From contig CM054177.1 of the NCBI GenBank assembly GCA_028829895.1, forward strand, positions 40,793,564 to 40,857,563: a DNA stretch of 64,000 nt, written 5' to 3'. Under the pieces are notes generated by a model. The model saw only the letters and a program-made list of their open reading frames with translations, was not told the DNA's origin and did no database searches. Shown piece after piece: positions 1 to 11,100 of this stretch; the stretch's first letter is position 1, and every line of letters starts with the position of its first letter. Both the position numbers and the translations under genes were made by a program. The DNA comes from Sinotaia quadrata. Taxonomy: Eukaryota; Mollusca; Gastropoda; Architaenioglossa; Viviparidae.

Positions 1-19
1 AAGTGGTAGAGAGAAGAAA

Positions 20-750
20 TTGGATAGTGCAGAAAAACTAAGGAAGTTGTGGAATGTTTTCAGTGTGGAAAACAGACATACGCAATCGTTTTGTCCTGTT
101 GTGATAGGCATGATACAGCCGGAAGTGGGGCATGGCGTTTTAAGGCGTGTATCAACGGAAAATGGATTCCAGTTTTACATGACAAAGGGTGTAGCGTGGG
201 AGTCATGGTGAGTCCGTGACTAGTGAAAAAGTCAGACAACACTGGCGAGATTCAAACTTTTGCTATGGTACCAGGAAAGAAATACAGGTAGTGATGGTCT
301 CGATTAAATCCAAGTGGTTGATGATCAGGTCATGGTGCCAGTTGCTAGGGAGAAAGCTACTGTCAGCGCGTTGGCAGGGGAAACTACTCGTCTCAGAACT
401 GTGCACGTATCAGGTGATTCGCTTGAAACATGTTAAAGGAGGGTACCGCTCAAGAAGTCTTGGGTCTCACAGGAATCAGGCAATGAGACTGCATTTCTTG
501 GGATGGTGGGGTGTTATGACTAGAGGGTATGATGGTGAGGAAGACACTCTAGTAAGGCAGATAGTAGTCCCTAGTGGCTTGCGCAGAGAGGCGTTGCGTT
601 CCGTATGACATACCTGCGGCCGGCCATACAGACAATGGTAGGACATTGAACCGTGTTGCTGATGGAAATTGTGGGCCAGTATGGTGAGTGACGTAACAAG
701 ACATTGCCAGTTTTGTCACGATGATCCGAGTGGAGTTGGGTCGATTAGGT
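20..750 (+). pseudogene. Decayed gag-pol relic of a Ty3/gypsy (Gmr1-like) retrotransposon
   Basis: In one frame from base 49, a damaged CCHC knuckle (Cys codons at 55 and 64, His position now Tyr at 79) runs into a protease block whose catalytic Asp-Thr-Gly reads Asp-Lys-Gly at 181-189, followed by Cys-Ser. A TGA at 217 and a TAG near 289 break this frame. After a linker, another frame (from about 555) encodes a block that aligns with the start of the integrase zinc-binding domain of the two intact elements (the VVP...LR region). It is followed, after further frameshifts, by Gly-His (His codon 625-627) and Cys-x2-Cys (705-716). Protease and integrase lie only about 440 bp apart with no RT between them, as in the intact copies. 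The left part lies beyond the window. It cannot encode a functional protein. An ordinary gypsy element with an internal RT deletion is the alternative. Confidence 0.72.
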
Positions 751-1330
751 GTGTGTGCCGGTAAGTAAAGGGCAAACATTTGCTAAGGCAAGTAACTCCG
801 ACAGACAAAGGAAGTGATTGATCCATCACTTCCCCAAGAGCAGAGAATCTTGCTTTAGCTATTATGTGACACAGAAATAAATATAACTTAACAATTTTTC
901 TTCAATAAATTACAACTTTAATGGGGAATGCAAATGGTCTCATTTGACCTGATATAGAGTGAATGAATGTATTCATACAATTGTTTTAAAATGCGTTGAT
1001 TATTTCATTTTTGTATCATAGTCAGCTGAACTTAAAATCCATTTAACACAAGTTATGATAATATTGAAACCATATTGTGCTATAATTTAAAATGTTAATA
1101 ATTATGGTTGATCAGGTTGTTTTGAACCTATAAAACATGAACATTCCATAGTTTTGTTATAATCCTTAAAGCTTAAGAATCATTAATTAGTTTATTTAGT
1201 CATCACGCTTCATGATTTCCCTTCGGGAGGGAGGGGAGGGCAGAACCCTCACAAGTGTGTTTAACAGCTCGTCCACCTGTTATCAGTTATTGTCGCCTAG
1301 TCAACTAGGTGTTGGTAATCGTAACATCAC
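751..1330. other. AT-rich non-coding stretch
   Basis: The relic's similarity to gag-pol fades here. I see no coding signal, tandem repeat or RNA gene before the 50-bp array begins at 1331. Confidence 0.5.
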
Positions 1331-1880
1331 GCAGTATGGACTTTTCCTTCATATACTAGGAGTGTAGGCCAATACTGCACGCAGTATGGACTTTTCCTTC
1401 ATATACTAGGAGTGTAGGCTAATACTGCACGCAGTATGGACTTTTCCCTCATATACTAGGAGTGTATGCCAATACTGCACGCAGTGTGGACTTTTCCTTC
1501 ATATACTAGGAGTGTAGGCCAATACTGCACGCAGTGTGGACTTTTCCTTCATATACTAGGAGTGTATGCCAATACTGCACGCAGTGTGGACTTTTCCTTC
1601 ATATACTAGGAGTGTAGGCCAATACTGCACGCAGTATGGACTTTTCCTTCATATACTAGGAGTGTATGCCAATGCTGCACGCAGTATGGACTTTTCCTTC
1701 ATATACTAGGAGTGTATGCCAATGCTGCACGCAGTGTGGTCTTTTCCTTCATATACTAGGAGTGTATGCCAATGCTGCACGCAGTGTGGACTTTTCCTTC
1801 ATATACTAGGAGTGTATGCCAATGCTGCACGCAGTGTGGACTTTTCCTTCATATACTAGGAGTGTATGCCAATGCTGCAC
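1331..1880. repeat. Minisatellite, 50-bp unit, 11 copies
   Basis: Eleven head-to-tail units of exactly 50 bp, each with the core CTTTTCCTTCATATACTAGG. Variants are ordered along the array: AATACTGC in the first six units, AATGCTGC in the last five, with GCAGTA/GCAGTG and GTAGG/GTATG also varying. A long plus-strand open frame across the array and the downstream TG tract is an artefact of the repeats. Confidence 0.95.
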
Positions 1881-2010
1881 AAGAAAGCAGTTATTTAACT
1901 TTAAACATTTTACTAGCTATTTCATTAATCCCGATCTACCAATGCTGCACAAGAAAGCAGTTATTTAACTTTAAACATTTTGCTAACTATTTCTTCAATC
2001 CCGATCTACC
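1869..2010. repeat. Two 70-bp tandem units grown from the end of the 50-bp array
   Basis: Each unit starts with CCAATGCTGCAC, which is the tail of the preceding 50-bp unit, then continues with AAGAAAGCAG and an AT-rich stretch to CCCGATCTAC. The two copies differ at only a few bases. Confidence 0.85.
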
Positions 2011-2035
2011 ACATAAAATAAGTAATTATCAAAAC

Positions 2036-2266
2036 GTGTGTGTGTGTGTGTGTACGTCAGTGTGTGAATGTGTACGTCTGTGTGTTTACGCATCTCTGTG
2101 TGTGCATATGTACGTCTCTGTGTGGTGTATGTGTACGTCTGTGTGTTTACGCATCTCTGTGTGTGTATATGTACGTCTCTGTGTGTTGTATATGTACGTC
2201 TCTGTATGTGTACGTCTGTGTGTGTGTTTGTGTACGTGTGCGCGCGCGCCTGCTTGCACGCTTACG
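2036..2266. repeat. Imperfect TG-rich microsatellite with TGTACGTC inserts
   Basis: (TG)n runs alternate with TGTACGTCTCTG-type blocks, and a short GCGCGCGCC tract lies near the right end. Three overlapping open frames of Cys, Val and Ser here are by-products of the repeat. Confidence 0.85.
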
Positions 2267-3400
2267 TCTATGTCGCCGTGTCTCTATGTTATTAACTAGC
2301 TAGCTAGCTATATCTTTTATTTCTGTATATCTATTTCCCACAATCGCAATCAACTTATGGTTATTTATATCAGTAACAAGTACCCTAAAAAAATACATTA
2401 ATCATTGAGGTATTTTTATTATACTATCAAATAACTTTTATGAGACTCTCTCCACTGGTTCCTAAGAATAGTATAACTACAATATATATTCAAAAACAAG
2501 AACTCTTCACTAAGTTCATATATCTCTTTTCTAAAATAAAACGAAACAATAAATGGAAACGAATTGTTTCCCTCGGCTAAAGGGATAACTTGAAAGAACC
2601 CCTCCTCAGACTAACCCAATGTACACCCAAGTGTGCATGAGATAAGGTAACTCCGAAGCATGCGAATAATTATTATAATATAATTTTTCAAAGTAGATTT
2701 AGATTTATAACATGGTCAAGAAGCATTTTTGGTTGGTAGAAACAATCATTAACTCACCCTGAAGTTTCATAGTTGAGTCAATATGTTTGCGAAATCCTCA
2801 TTCAAGCAAACTTTACGTGAAAGATGACGCAAGGTAAGAGAGTTTGCGCTGTGCTCGCTGGTGCTAGAGTACGTCTGTTATATACACAGCTTTGTGGAAT
2901 AATGATGTGAAATATTTCGTCCAGGATCGGTTTGATATAAAATGTCGGACAGAACTATTTTCAACGTCTTTATTAGCACGTGGAGCACGTAGAATCCTCT
3001 GACAAGGTTGGACCGCACAAGCATCATGACACATGGAAATGGATCACGTGTCCAAGAATACATTATAAACCGCACCGTTTAGAAAGTGATAAAAGTATAA
3101 AACAAAACAAACAAAAACGGACATCGCGAAGATTGACATAACATTTCAGAAAGTCGGAAACTCCGCACGTTTGGGTATGAACTTCTCAATTATTGTGCTT
3201 TGAAAGAGAGTCTAATAGGGAGAAAATACTATTCACTTTTATATAAAGAGAATAATACTTAATGTCTAATTGCTTTATCTCGTGTCCTTCTTTTCTACGA
3301 ACCGTATCCAACCAACCAACCAACCAACCAACCTCCATTTGGCGAGCGGCCAATTACAATTTCTATTACTTATCTTCAAAATTTACTTCATCTAACCTAC

Positions 3401-3402
<2 letters not shown>
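2267..3402. other. Unassigned non-coding DNA with (GCTA)n and (CCAA)n tracts
   Basis: A short GCTA run sits near 2297-2310 and six CCAA units at 3308-3333. The rest is AT-rich unique-looking sequence with no recognisable gene. Confidence 0.5.
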
Positions 3403-3467
<65 letters not shown>

Positions 3468-3555
3468 TCGCACGCGCACACACACACACGCACACACACA
3501 CGCACGCACACGCACACACGCACACACACACACACACGAGCACGCACACACACAC
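3403..3555. repeat. (CA)n microsatellite with CG interruptions
   Basis: About 60 bp of pure CA followed by a CGCACACA-interrupted half. Overlapping His/Thr and Cys/Val open frames are not genes. Confidence 0.95.
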
Positions 3556-4220
3556 CAACGTCTGCAAGAAGAGTTTTTACAACCGCAATAAATTATTAAG
3601 TATTTTAATTGCTTTGTCTTACTGATACTACTCCCACTACACAAAACAACTCAAAACCAAATGACATACAAATGTATTATGGGATACTCGACAGCGGAAG
3701 GAAATAAATAGAAGATAAAAATTAAATATGAAAGGATGTTTTGTTCAGTGTTGAACCCCTGTTTAAGGGTCTTAACAAATCCTCGAACCATACGATATAA
3801 GAAGTGGTGGGTGTCCACCCATATTTATGGTATTTATGTTATGCCGTGGGCATCTGGAATGGTCTTATCTTTCATAAGAGCTTCAGAGAATTCCTTGCAA
3901 AACTTTTAAAGAGGAAGAATTATTATGTCTTTTCACAGTACTTTTGATAAACCATTAATGTACTGACTATTACTGATAGAACTAGTAAAGGGTCTTTGGC
4001 AAATACTAAACCAATGTTTAAATGTGTATTTTTACGAGCGACATTTCTACTATTATTTGTTAATATTCGTCAAGAAGAATTTCTATTTAAATTTGTAAGT
4101 GTACATTTTTACTATTACTTTTAATATTCGTCTAAAGAATTTCTATTTTCTACAATGATTATCTAATACGGTCATTGCGAGTGGACTTTTTAAATGGGAG
4201 ATTAAGGGTGGATTTTTAAA
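3556..4220. other. AT-rich non-coding stretch
   Basis: Nothing recognisable. Two loosely similar segments near 4020-4085 and 4090-4145 (ATTCGTC...AAGAATTTCTATTT) look like an old local duplication. Confidence 0.45.
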
Positions 4221-4420
4221 AAGTTCAAAACAAAAAGTATTAAAGTCGATATGGTTATAAAAGTTCAAAACAAAAAGTATTAAAGTCGATATGGTTATAA
4301 AAGTTCAAAACAAAAAGTATTAAAGTCGATATGGTTATAAAAGTTCAAAACAAAAAGTATTAAAGTCGATATGGTTATAAAAGTTCAAAACAAAAAGTAT
4401 TAAAGTCGATATGGTATAAA
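4221..4420. repeat. Minisatellite, 40-bp unit, 5 copies
   Basis: Five nearly identical 40-bp units starting AAGTTCAAAACAAAAAGTAT. Only the last unit differs, by a small indel, which suggests recent amplification. Confidence 0.95.
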
Positions 4421-4699
4421 GAAACAATGGGAACATTTTCTTCCCTTGAAAGATCTTACCAAACACTATTTGGCAATAGAACAGAAGTAAAAGAAAATAC
4501 TAGTGGCACTGATCGAACTGAACAGTTGTAGAGTTGTACAGCATCTTGATCCATCTTTTGTCATGTCGACAGATTTCAAAGTGGCTAGATATCAACAGAC
4601 ATATTTCGTGATGTTGTTGTTCAGTTATTTCGTTCAAGACACAGAAACTGCAGAACAAAAGAAAAGGTAAAACTCCTGAACCAATAATCGAACGAAAGA

Positions 4700-5854
4700 G
4701 ACAAAACAGAGAGAGAGAGAGAGAAGAGAATGGGGGGAGGGGGATAAGAGATATAAGAAGGTCAAGACAAGAGGATGAGAGAGGGGAGGATGAAGAGAGA
4801 CTGGAATGAGAAAGAGGGAGTAAAAGATCTGCTGAGATAGTGAAAGAGCATGCGAAAGAAAATATAGGGAAAGAAAGACAGCCTGACACACAGGGAGAAA
4901 GTGAACGAAAAGAAAAGAGAGAGAGGTAAGAAAGATAAAAGGACAAAAAGAAAGAGAAGGAAGAAGAAGAGGAATACAGAGAGATTGATTTCATTATCAC
5001 TCAAACAGATAACGGGGACTGACTGTCAAATCAAATGGGGGAGGGGGGACGGAAGGATAAAGACGAGGGTGTGTGAAGGAAAGTCAGAGGGAAATGGAAA
5101 GGGAGAAAGGGAGAGAGAAAAAATGAGACAAACTGATAGAACGAGAAAGAGAACAAGACAGATAAAGAGATTAAAAGACTGGGAGGGGGTAATCAGACTG
5201 AGAGAGAACGAGGGAGAGAGTAAATAATGGACTGAAAGAGCGCGCAGGATAGAAAAGACAGAAATCAGGAGAAGAAATAAACATAAACTGACAGAGAGAA
5301 AGAGGAAGGAGGAAAAAAGTGATAAAGAGAGAGATCGGGATGACGAAAGAAAGGACAGTGGGGTGGGGAGGTGACGTTAAAAAAGACAAACAAGGAGGAA
5401 GTGAGAAAAGGAAGAAAAACACGGAGAGAGTGACACAAAAAGACAAAGAGTAAGTGAGAAAAAAAAGAGAAAATAAAATAGTGGATAAAAGGAAAGAAAC
5501 AGTAAATAAATACATAAAAATGTAGAGGAGATGAAAGAAAGGAGGAAACGAGGATGGAAGAGAGGAGGCGAAGAGAGTGAGAAAGAAAGAGAAAAGAGAA
5601 GAAAAGATATATAAAAAGATAGTAAAAGATCAAGAGGAGAAATGGAGACAGCGAGAAACACGTAGAAATAGATAGCTTAATAGAAAGGCAATAACATAAT
5701 GAGATAGTGCAAGACAAGAGAAACGCATGGGAATAGATACATTAATACAAAGGTAATGAAAGATTAAGAGATAGTGCAAGTCAAGCGAAAAAAGATAGAT
5801 CGAAATAAAGAAAGAAGAAAAGAGAGAAGACAGTAAGAGAAAGGACGAACGAAT

Positions 5855-5933
<79 letters not shown>

Positions 5934-5935
5934 TG
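4700..5935 (+). repeat. Purine-rich (GA-biased) tract, about 1.2 kb
   Basis: The plus strand is overwhelmingly A and G for more than a kilobase, broken by scattered C and T, and ends in a pure (GA)n run at about 5861-5931. All the Ser/Leu/Phe-rich minus-strand and Lys/Arg/Glu-rich plus-strand open frames here follow from this strand bias. No domain is visible in any of them. Confidence 0.9.
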
Positions 5936-6398
5936 TTGCAGAGAGAAGATAAACAACATAAAAGACAATCTTTATTTATATCCGAAATGGAATCTGGCCG
6001 TGGTGAGAATGATTGACTTTGAACAGGTGTGAAAAAAATACGCATTGTGTTAGATTAGCAAGGGATATATATATATATGTATATACGAAGTATTTTCTTT
6101 CTGACATTATACAATATCTGCCAACACAACAAAGACTAGTTTTAACAAAAAACCAAATTAATATGATAAATAAACAAACAAAGAAAAAACAATAGAGTTA
6201 GATAAAGTGAGTAGGACCTGCTAGTTAAAATCTGGAATTTAGATTCTTGTCAAACATGGACAACTGAAGGAATACATTCAAAAGAAAAGATAATGGTTTT
6301 GGGAATCATAGAACCATAAATCACCACTGTGCAGAGTGACGTTTCTTTCAGACCCTTCCCCATTCATTTTTTTATGCAAATAATTAAATTGGATTGGT
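5936..6398. other. Non-coding DNA flanking element 1
   Basis: AT-rich unique sequence with a short (TA)n at about 6064-6080. No gene seen. Confidence 0.45.
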
Positions 6399-6403
6399 AT
6401 GAT
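6399..6403. repeat. Target-site duplication of element 1 (left)
   Basis: ATGAT directly precedes the left LTR and is repeated directly after the right LTR at 14700-14704. A 5-bp duplication is usual for Ty3/gypsy integrases. Confidence 0.93.
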
Positions 6404-7949
6404 TGTTACGTTTCCAGTATTTATTTAAAGACCCTGCTTAGAATAATTAAAAGACTTTAAATATAATTAATTCTTCCTCTCATATTCTACGCAGACTGGT
6501 TGCTCAATTTATTATCTGACTAATTAAAAGTGCGTCTTGTAGTTCAGACGACAAATTTACAGACTAATAAACTGCGAACTTTTAGCTAGATTTGAAAACA
6601 GTTAAATCCCTCTAAATTAATATGCACTCGTCATCAATCTTTCTGCTCATCCGCCCCCATTCAAATCTAAGAATTAACCTAATTGGTCTATTGTGCATAG
6701 AAATCAACTACTAAGAGGTATTAACAAAGAAAATAAGATTTAATAAAGTTTAACAAATTAACAATAAATCGAATGCAACGCGAATAGTCTTCACTCTGTC
6801 TTTACGCGCCTATGCCTGATTTTTGTCAATCTAAATTGCCAGAAAAGTGTTCCTTTGAGATCTGTACACTTGATCTTGCACTTAGCTCTATTCTTGTATC
6901 CTTGGTCTCAACACTCAGTCATGCCGATTCGTTCCCTCAGTCCCCCTTTAACGACACACGTGGTGCATAAGGAATGATGTCCCTTTGTTAGTGGCTAGGA
7001 ACTGGAATTTTTGCAGCATGGCCCTCAGAGTGGATTTCGACACGCTTATACCAATAAGCTAATGCAGGTGAGGCATGGTGAAACATGAACCATGAGCCGA
7101 CCTGTGGATGCAACGTGTTTGGATATAATTCTCAACCTAACAGGCCCTACTTAGGCATGGCTCAATTAAATGCGCTGAACAAAGAGTTTCGACCTCGCGT
7201 CGCTTACAATTAGATTTTAGAAAAATATAATCGTCTCACATGTGTTCCATTTAACAGTCATGACGTATGAAGCAATAAAATAGATACAACGTTAAATTAA
7301 TGTTCATACAAAGAGGTAATTCAAACCGACAGAGCGCTTCACAATTTACAATTAAAATTACACGCAATAATTGAATTACATGAAGAATTCATATCGAGCG
7401 CAGCATTCTGGCTCTTAGTGAATTAAAACAATATAAATTAAAGTACAAAAATGGAAAAATGGTTACAATAAATTTATATTCCGTAACTTATGGGGTTTCA
7501 GCTATTTCTCTGAACCATGCTCAAGTGTATATGGAAATCATATAATACATAGCACAAATACATACTTAACAATACATAGGCAAATACTATTAAATAAATG
7601 ATACCTTTGAGAGAAGTCGAAGGGTACCTTGATTCTCTATGGCGCCGGCTGCCTCTCACGACCCGAGTAAGCTGATGGAATTAGCTAAAATGTGCTCGAA
7701 GTGAGGGAGCGGAAGCGTGTGGGTACATATATAGAAAGGTATATTGCGTATCACGTGACTGTTCGCAAAGCATGTGGTTGGTTCGAGAACTGGACAATGG
7801 TCCTAAAGTTACATAACATCTTGACCTGTTCTAGAAGCACCTAGAAAAAGGAAGCTTTGAACAAAGGGGTCAAGGGTTTCAAATATTCGAATTTGAAGTA
7901 AACAAGGCAAGTGGGTCACGAAGTCGGACAATTTTATCAGACTGTGACA
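6404..7949 (-). repeat. 3' LTR of copy 1 (1546 bp)
   Basis: Bounded by TGTTACG on the left and TGTGACA on the right as read on the plus strand. I find no base difference from the right LTR by eye. On the minus strand, AATAAA candidates at 6508-6513 and 6420-6425 lie close to the outer end and could direct 3' processing. Confidence 0.95.
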
Positions 7950-7962
7950 CCCCCTTGCTTTT
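7950..7962 (-). other. Polypurine tract of copy 1
   Basis: On the minus strand AAAAGCAAGGGGG directly abuts the 3' LTR. This is the expected position and composition for the plus-strand DNA primer. Confidence 0.85.
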
Positions 7963-8172
7963 GAGGCGTTTATCTTGCCAAAGATAAAATGCCTCCTACA
8001 AATTATGTATGATAAAATGTAGAAGTCCACAATGAAGAAAAATTTACACAAAAAAAATTTCGACATTCCTAGAAATAAAGTGTGCAACTATATTTCATAT
8101 TTACAGGAAGGAATCCGTAGGGTTCAGTTAATTGATTAAACAACATTCTATCAGTACCGGCACTTGAGGGCA

Positions 8173-11100
8173 TCAAGCACGACTCATGTAATCTGCGCCA
8201 ACATTCAAAGACCCTTTGATGTAATGAATATTTGCGTCATACTGTGTCAGAAACAAAGACCAACGCATTAAACGGCTGTTCGTAAATTGCGCCTGTCCGA
8301 GAAAGGCCAACGGCTGGTGATCGCACTCAATGACAAAGGTTTTTCCGTACAAATAGTTTTCGAACTTTTTTATGGCCCAAACTATTGCAAGACATTCCTT
8401 TTCACTGGTGGAATATTTCTGTTCAGTAGTTGTGAGTTTACGGCTTGCATATGCAACTGGGTGTTTGGTGTCATTGTGTTCTTGTAATAACACTGCTCCT
8501 AATCCTGTGTTGCTAGCATCAGTCCTTAACAAGAATGGTTTTGTCAGATCTGGCAGTTTAACAACTAAATCTGAAGTCAGTCTAGATTTCAGTGTGTCAA
8601 AAGCGTTTTGGCATGCATCAGTCCACACTACTTTTGTAGGCATATTCTTACGTGTCAAGTCAGTCAGAGGACATGCAATGGCACTAAAATCTGGTACGAA
8701 TTTTCTGTAGTAGTTAGCAAGACCAAGAAAACTTCTAACTTGTGTTTTTGTTAGCGGTTGTGAAGTGTCCTTAAGTTGTGCTATCTTAGCTTCACTTGGC
8801 GACATAGTTCCATGACTCAACTTGTGTCCCAAGAAGTCTAAGGAGAATTGTGCTATTTCACACTTCGTAGGGCGGGCAGTGAGGTTGGCTTGCTTTAATC
8901 TGGCTAGCACATCTCGTAAGAGTGTTAAGTGCTCCTCCCATGTCTGGGTGCCTAGAATTAAATCATCCATGAAGTTCTCAACTCCACGTCCGTACAGTGG
9001 TTCTAACAATGACCGCATCATTTTAGAAAAAATGCTTGGAGCGTTTGAAACTCCGAAAGGCATAACTTTCCATGTGTAGTTTCCTACTGGTGTAGTGAAA
9101 GCTAGTATGTGTCGATCAGTGTCCTTGACCTTGATTTGCCAAAAACCGCGTGACAAATCTATTTTGGTATAGTAATGAGCGTTAGCTAGCTTAGTGAAGA
9201 TGAGATCCGGATCAGGAAGAGGTTCGGCACAAAACTCTGTCACTTGATTGAGTTTGCGGTAGTCTACGCAAAAACGGAACGAGTTATCACGTTTTTTAAT
9301 CAACACGATGGGTGATCCGTAGGCACTGTCAGTCTTCTCTATGACCCCTAGATCTAGCATAGTCTTAATCTCACGTCTAACGTCATCTATCTTAGCGTGT
9401 GGCAACGGATACGGCTTCAAACGTATCGGTTTGTTGTCAGTCAGCTTCAGTGAAAATTCTATTAAGTCTGTCAACCCTGGTTTGTCTGTCAGAGTAGATG
9501 AGAACTCATTAAGCAATTCATTCACTTCTTTTTTCTGTCTTTCTGTCAAGGCTTCATTTACCCTAACGTCTTTGACAGTTTCGTCCGTCTGTAGAGGACA
9601 GTTTGGTAAAGTACCAGTGACGCAATCAGTATCCCCCTCGTCTTCTGTAACTATCGTCGCTACGACAAAATCAGCTTGAGTGGTTTGATCCTCACGGCTT
9701 ATGTACTTTTTGAGTAGGTTAACATGAAAGATTTTCTCTCTCTTTCCTGTCTGCACCTTATAGTTCAGTCCCCCTAGCTTGGCGGTAACTACAAAGGGCC
9801 CCTTCCATTTCATCTGAAGTTTGTTATGTGCTTCAGGAAGCAACAGTAACACTTTGTCATTAACTTCAAATTCTCTAGGTTTGGTGTGCTTATTGTAATA
9901 TTCTGCCTGTCTAGACTGAGCTATCGTCAAGTTTTCCCGTGCTATCTTGCCTATAGTTTCAAGACGGTTTCTTAAGTCAGTGACGTATGTATAAGTTGTC
10001 TTAACTTCGTCATCTGTCTTTTCATCAGTCCAAAGTGCCTTCAAAATCATCATCGGTCCGCGTACAGTACGTCCGTAAAGTAGCTCAAATGGTGAAAACC
10101 CGGTGGAAGATTGTGGCACCTCCCTATATGCAAATAGTAGGGCAGGGATGTATCTGTCCCAGTCTTTCGGTTTATCTGTGGCGAGCTTTTTAAGTGCTGT
10201 TTTTAATGTCCCATTGTATTTTTCAATCAGACCATTTGCCTGGGGGTGGTATGGTGTGCAAGTAAGATGTTTGATGGAAAGTAAACGATTTACTTCCTTC
10301 ATTACGTTGCCCATGAATTGACTCCCCTGATCCGTCAAAATTTCAGTAGGAATTCCAACACGACTCCAAAGACCGAAAAGGGCTTCGGCGACAGTTTCAG
10401 TATCAATATTTTTCAATGGTACTGCGTCGGCGAATCTTGTTGCGTAATCAATAGTGGTCAGCACGTATCGATTACCTCTCGTTGATGTGGGTATTATAGG
10501 CCCAATCAAATCCAATGCTACGCGCTTGTAGGGTTCACTGATCAGTTCAGGCTCTCCTAACGGTGCGGGTCTGATTGAATTTTTAGACTGTGTTCTCTGG
10601 CATGTGTCGCAACTTAACACGAATCTACGGATATCGGCAGTGATGTCCGGCCAATAAAACTCACTTGTAATACGACTAGTTGTTTTTTGTACACCCATGT
10701 GTGCACCAAAAAGACTCTCATGACCTAATCGTAATACGTCATTTCGTTTGGTTTGTGGAACGACTAATTGTTTCCGAAATTCGTCTCCCACTTTCGAATA
10801 GCGGTACAATAAACCCTTTTTCAGAATAATGCACGCTTTCTTATTCGAATCGTCAGTGTTGACGTCACTAACAAGTACAGCTTGTCTGCGTAACTTGTCT
10901 AGTGTTTCGTCCTCAGCTTGTAATATTTTAATCTCGCTAACTGTTGCTTTATCTACGGCTGGTGCGGCAGACATCGGTGCAGTTACAGATTTGTCTTTAC
11001 TACTCGCTGCTCTGGTTACAGCGTTAACCAGTGGTGGTTCAGTTGAAGTTTGTTTTTTGCACGGCAAAACATACTTGCAACCAAGGATCACGTCATGCGG

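Noticed and set aside
1766..2303. 177-aa and 87-aa frames over the 50-bp array and TG tract
   Set aside because: Made of tandem repeat and (TG)n sequence; Cys/Val runs are typical artefacts.
7809..8087. 92-aa minus-strand frame across the polypurine tract and 3' LTR, and similar frames at 14559-14762 and 28426-28635
   Set aside because: They overlap essential non-coding element sequence, differ between copies by frameshift and show no env-like signal peptide or membrane pattern.
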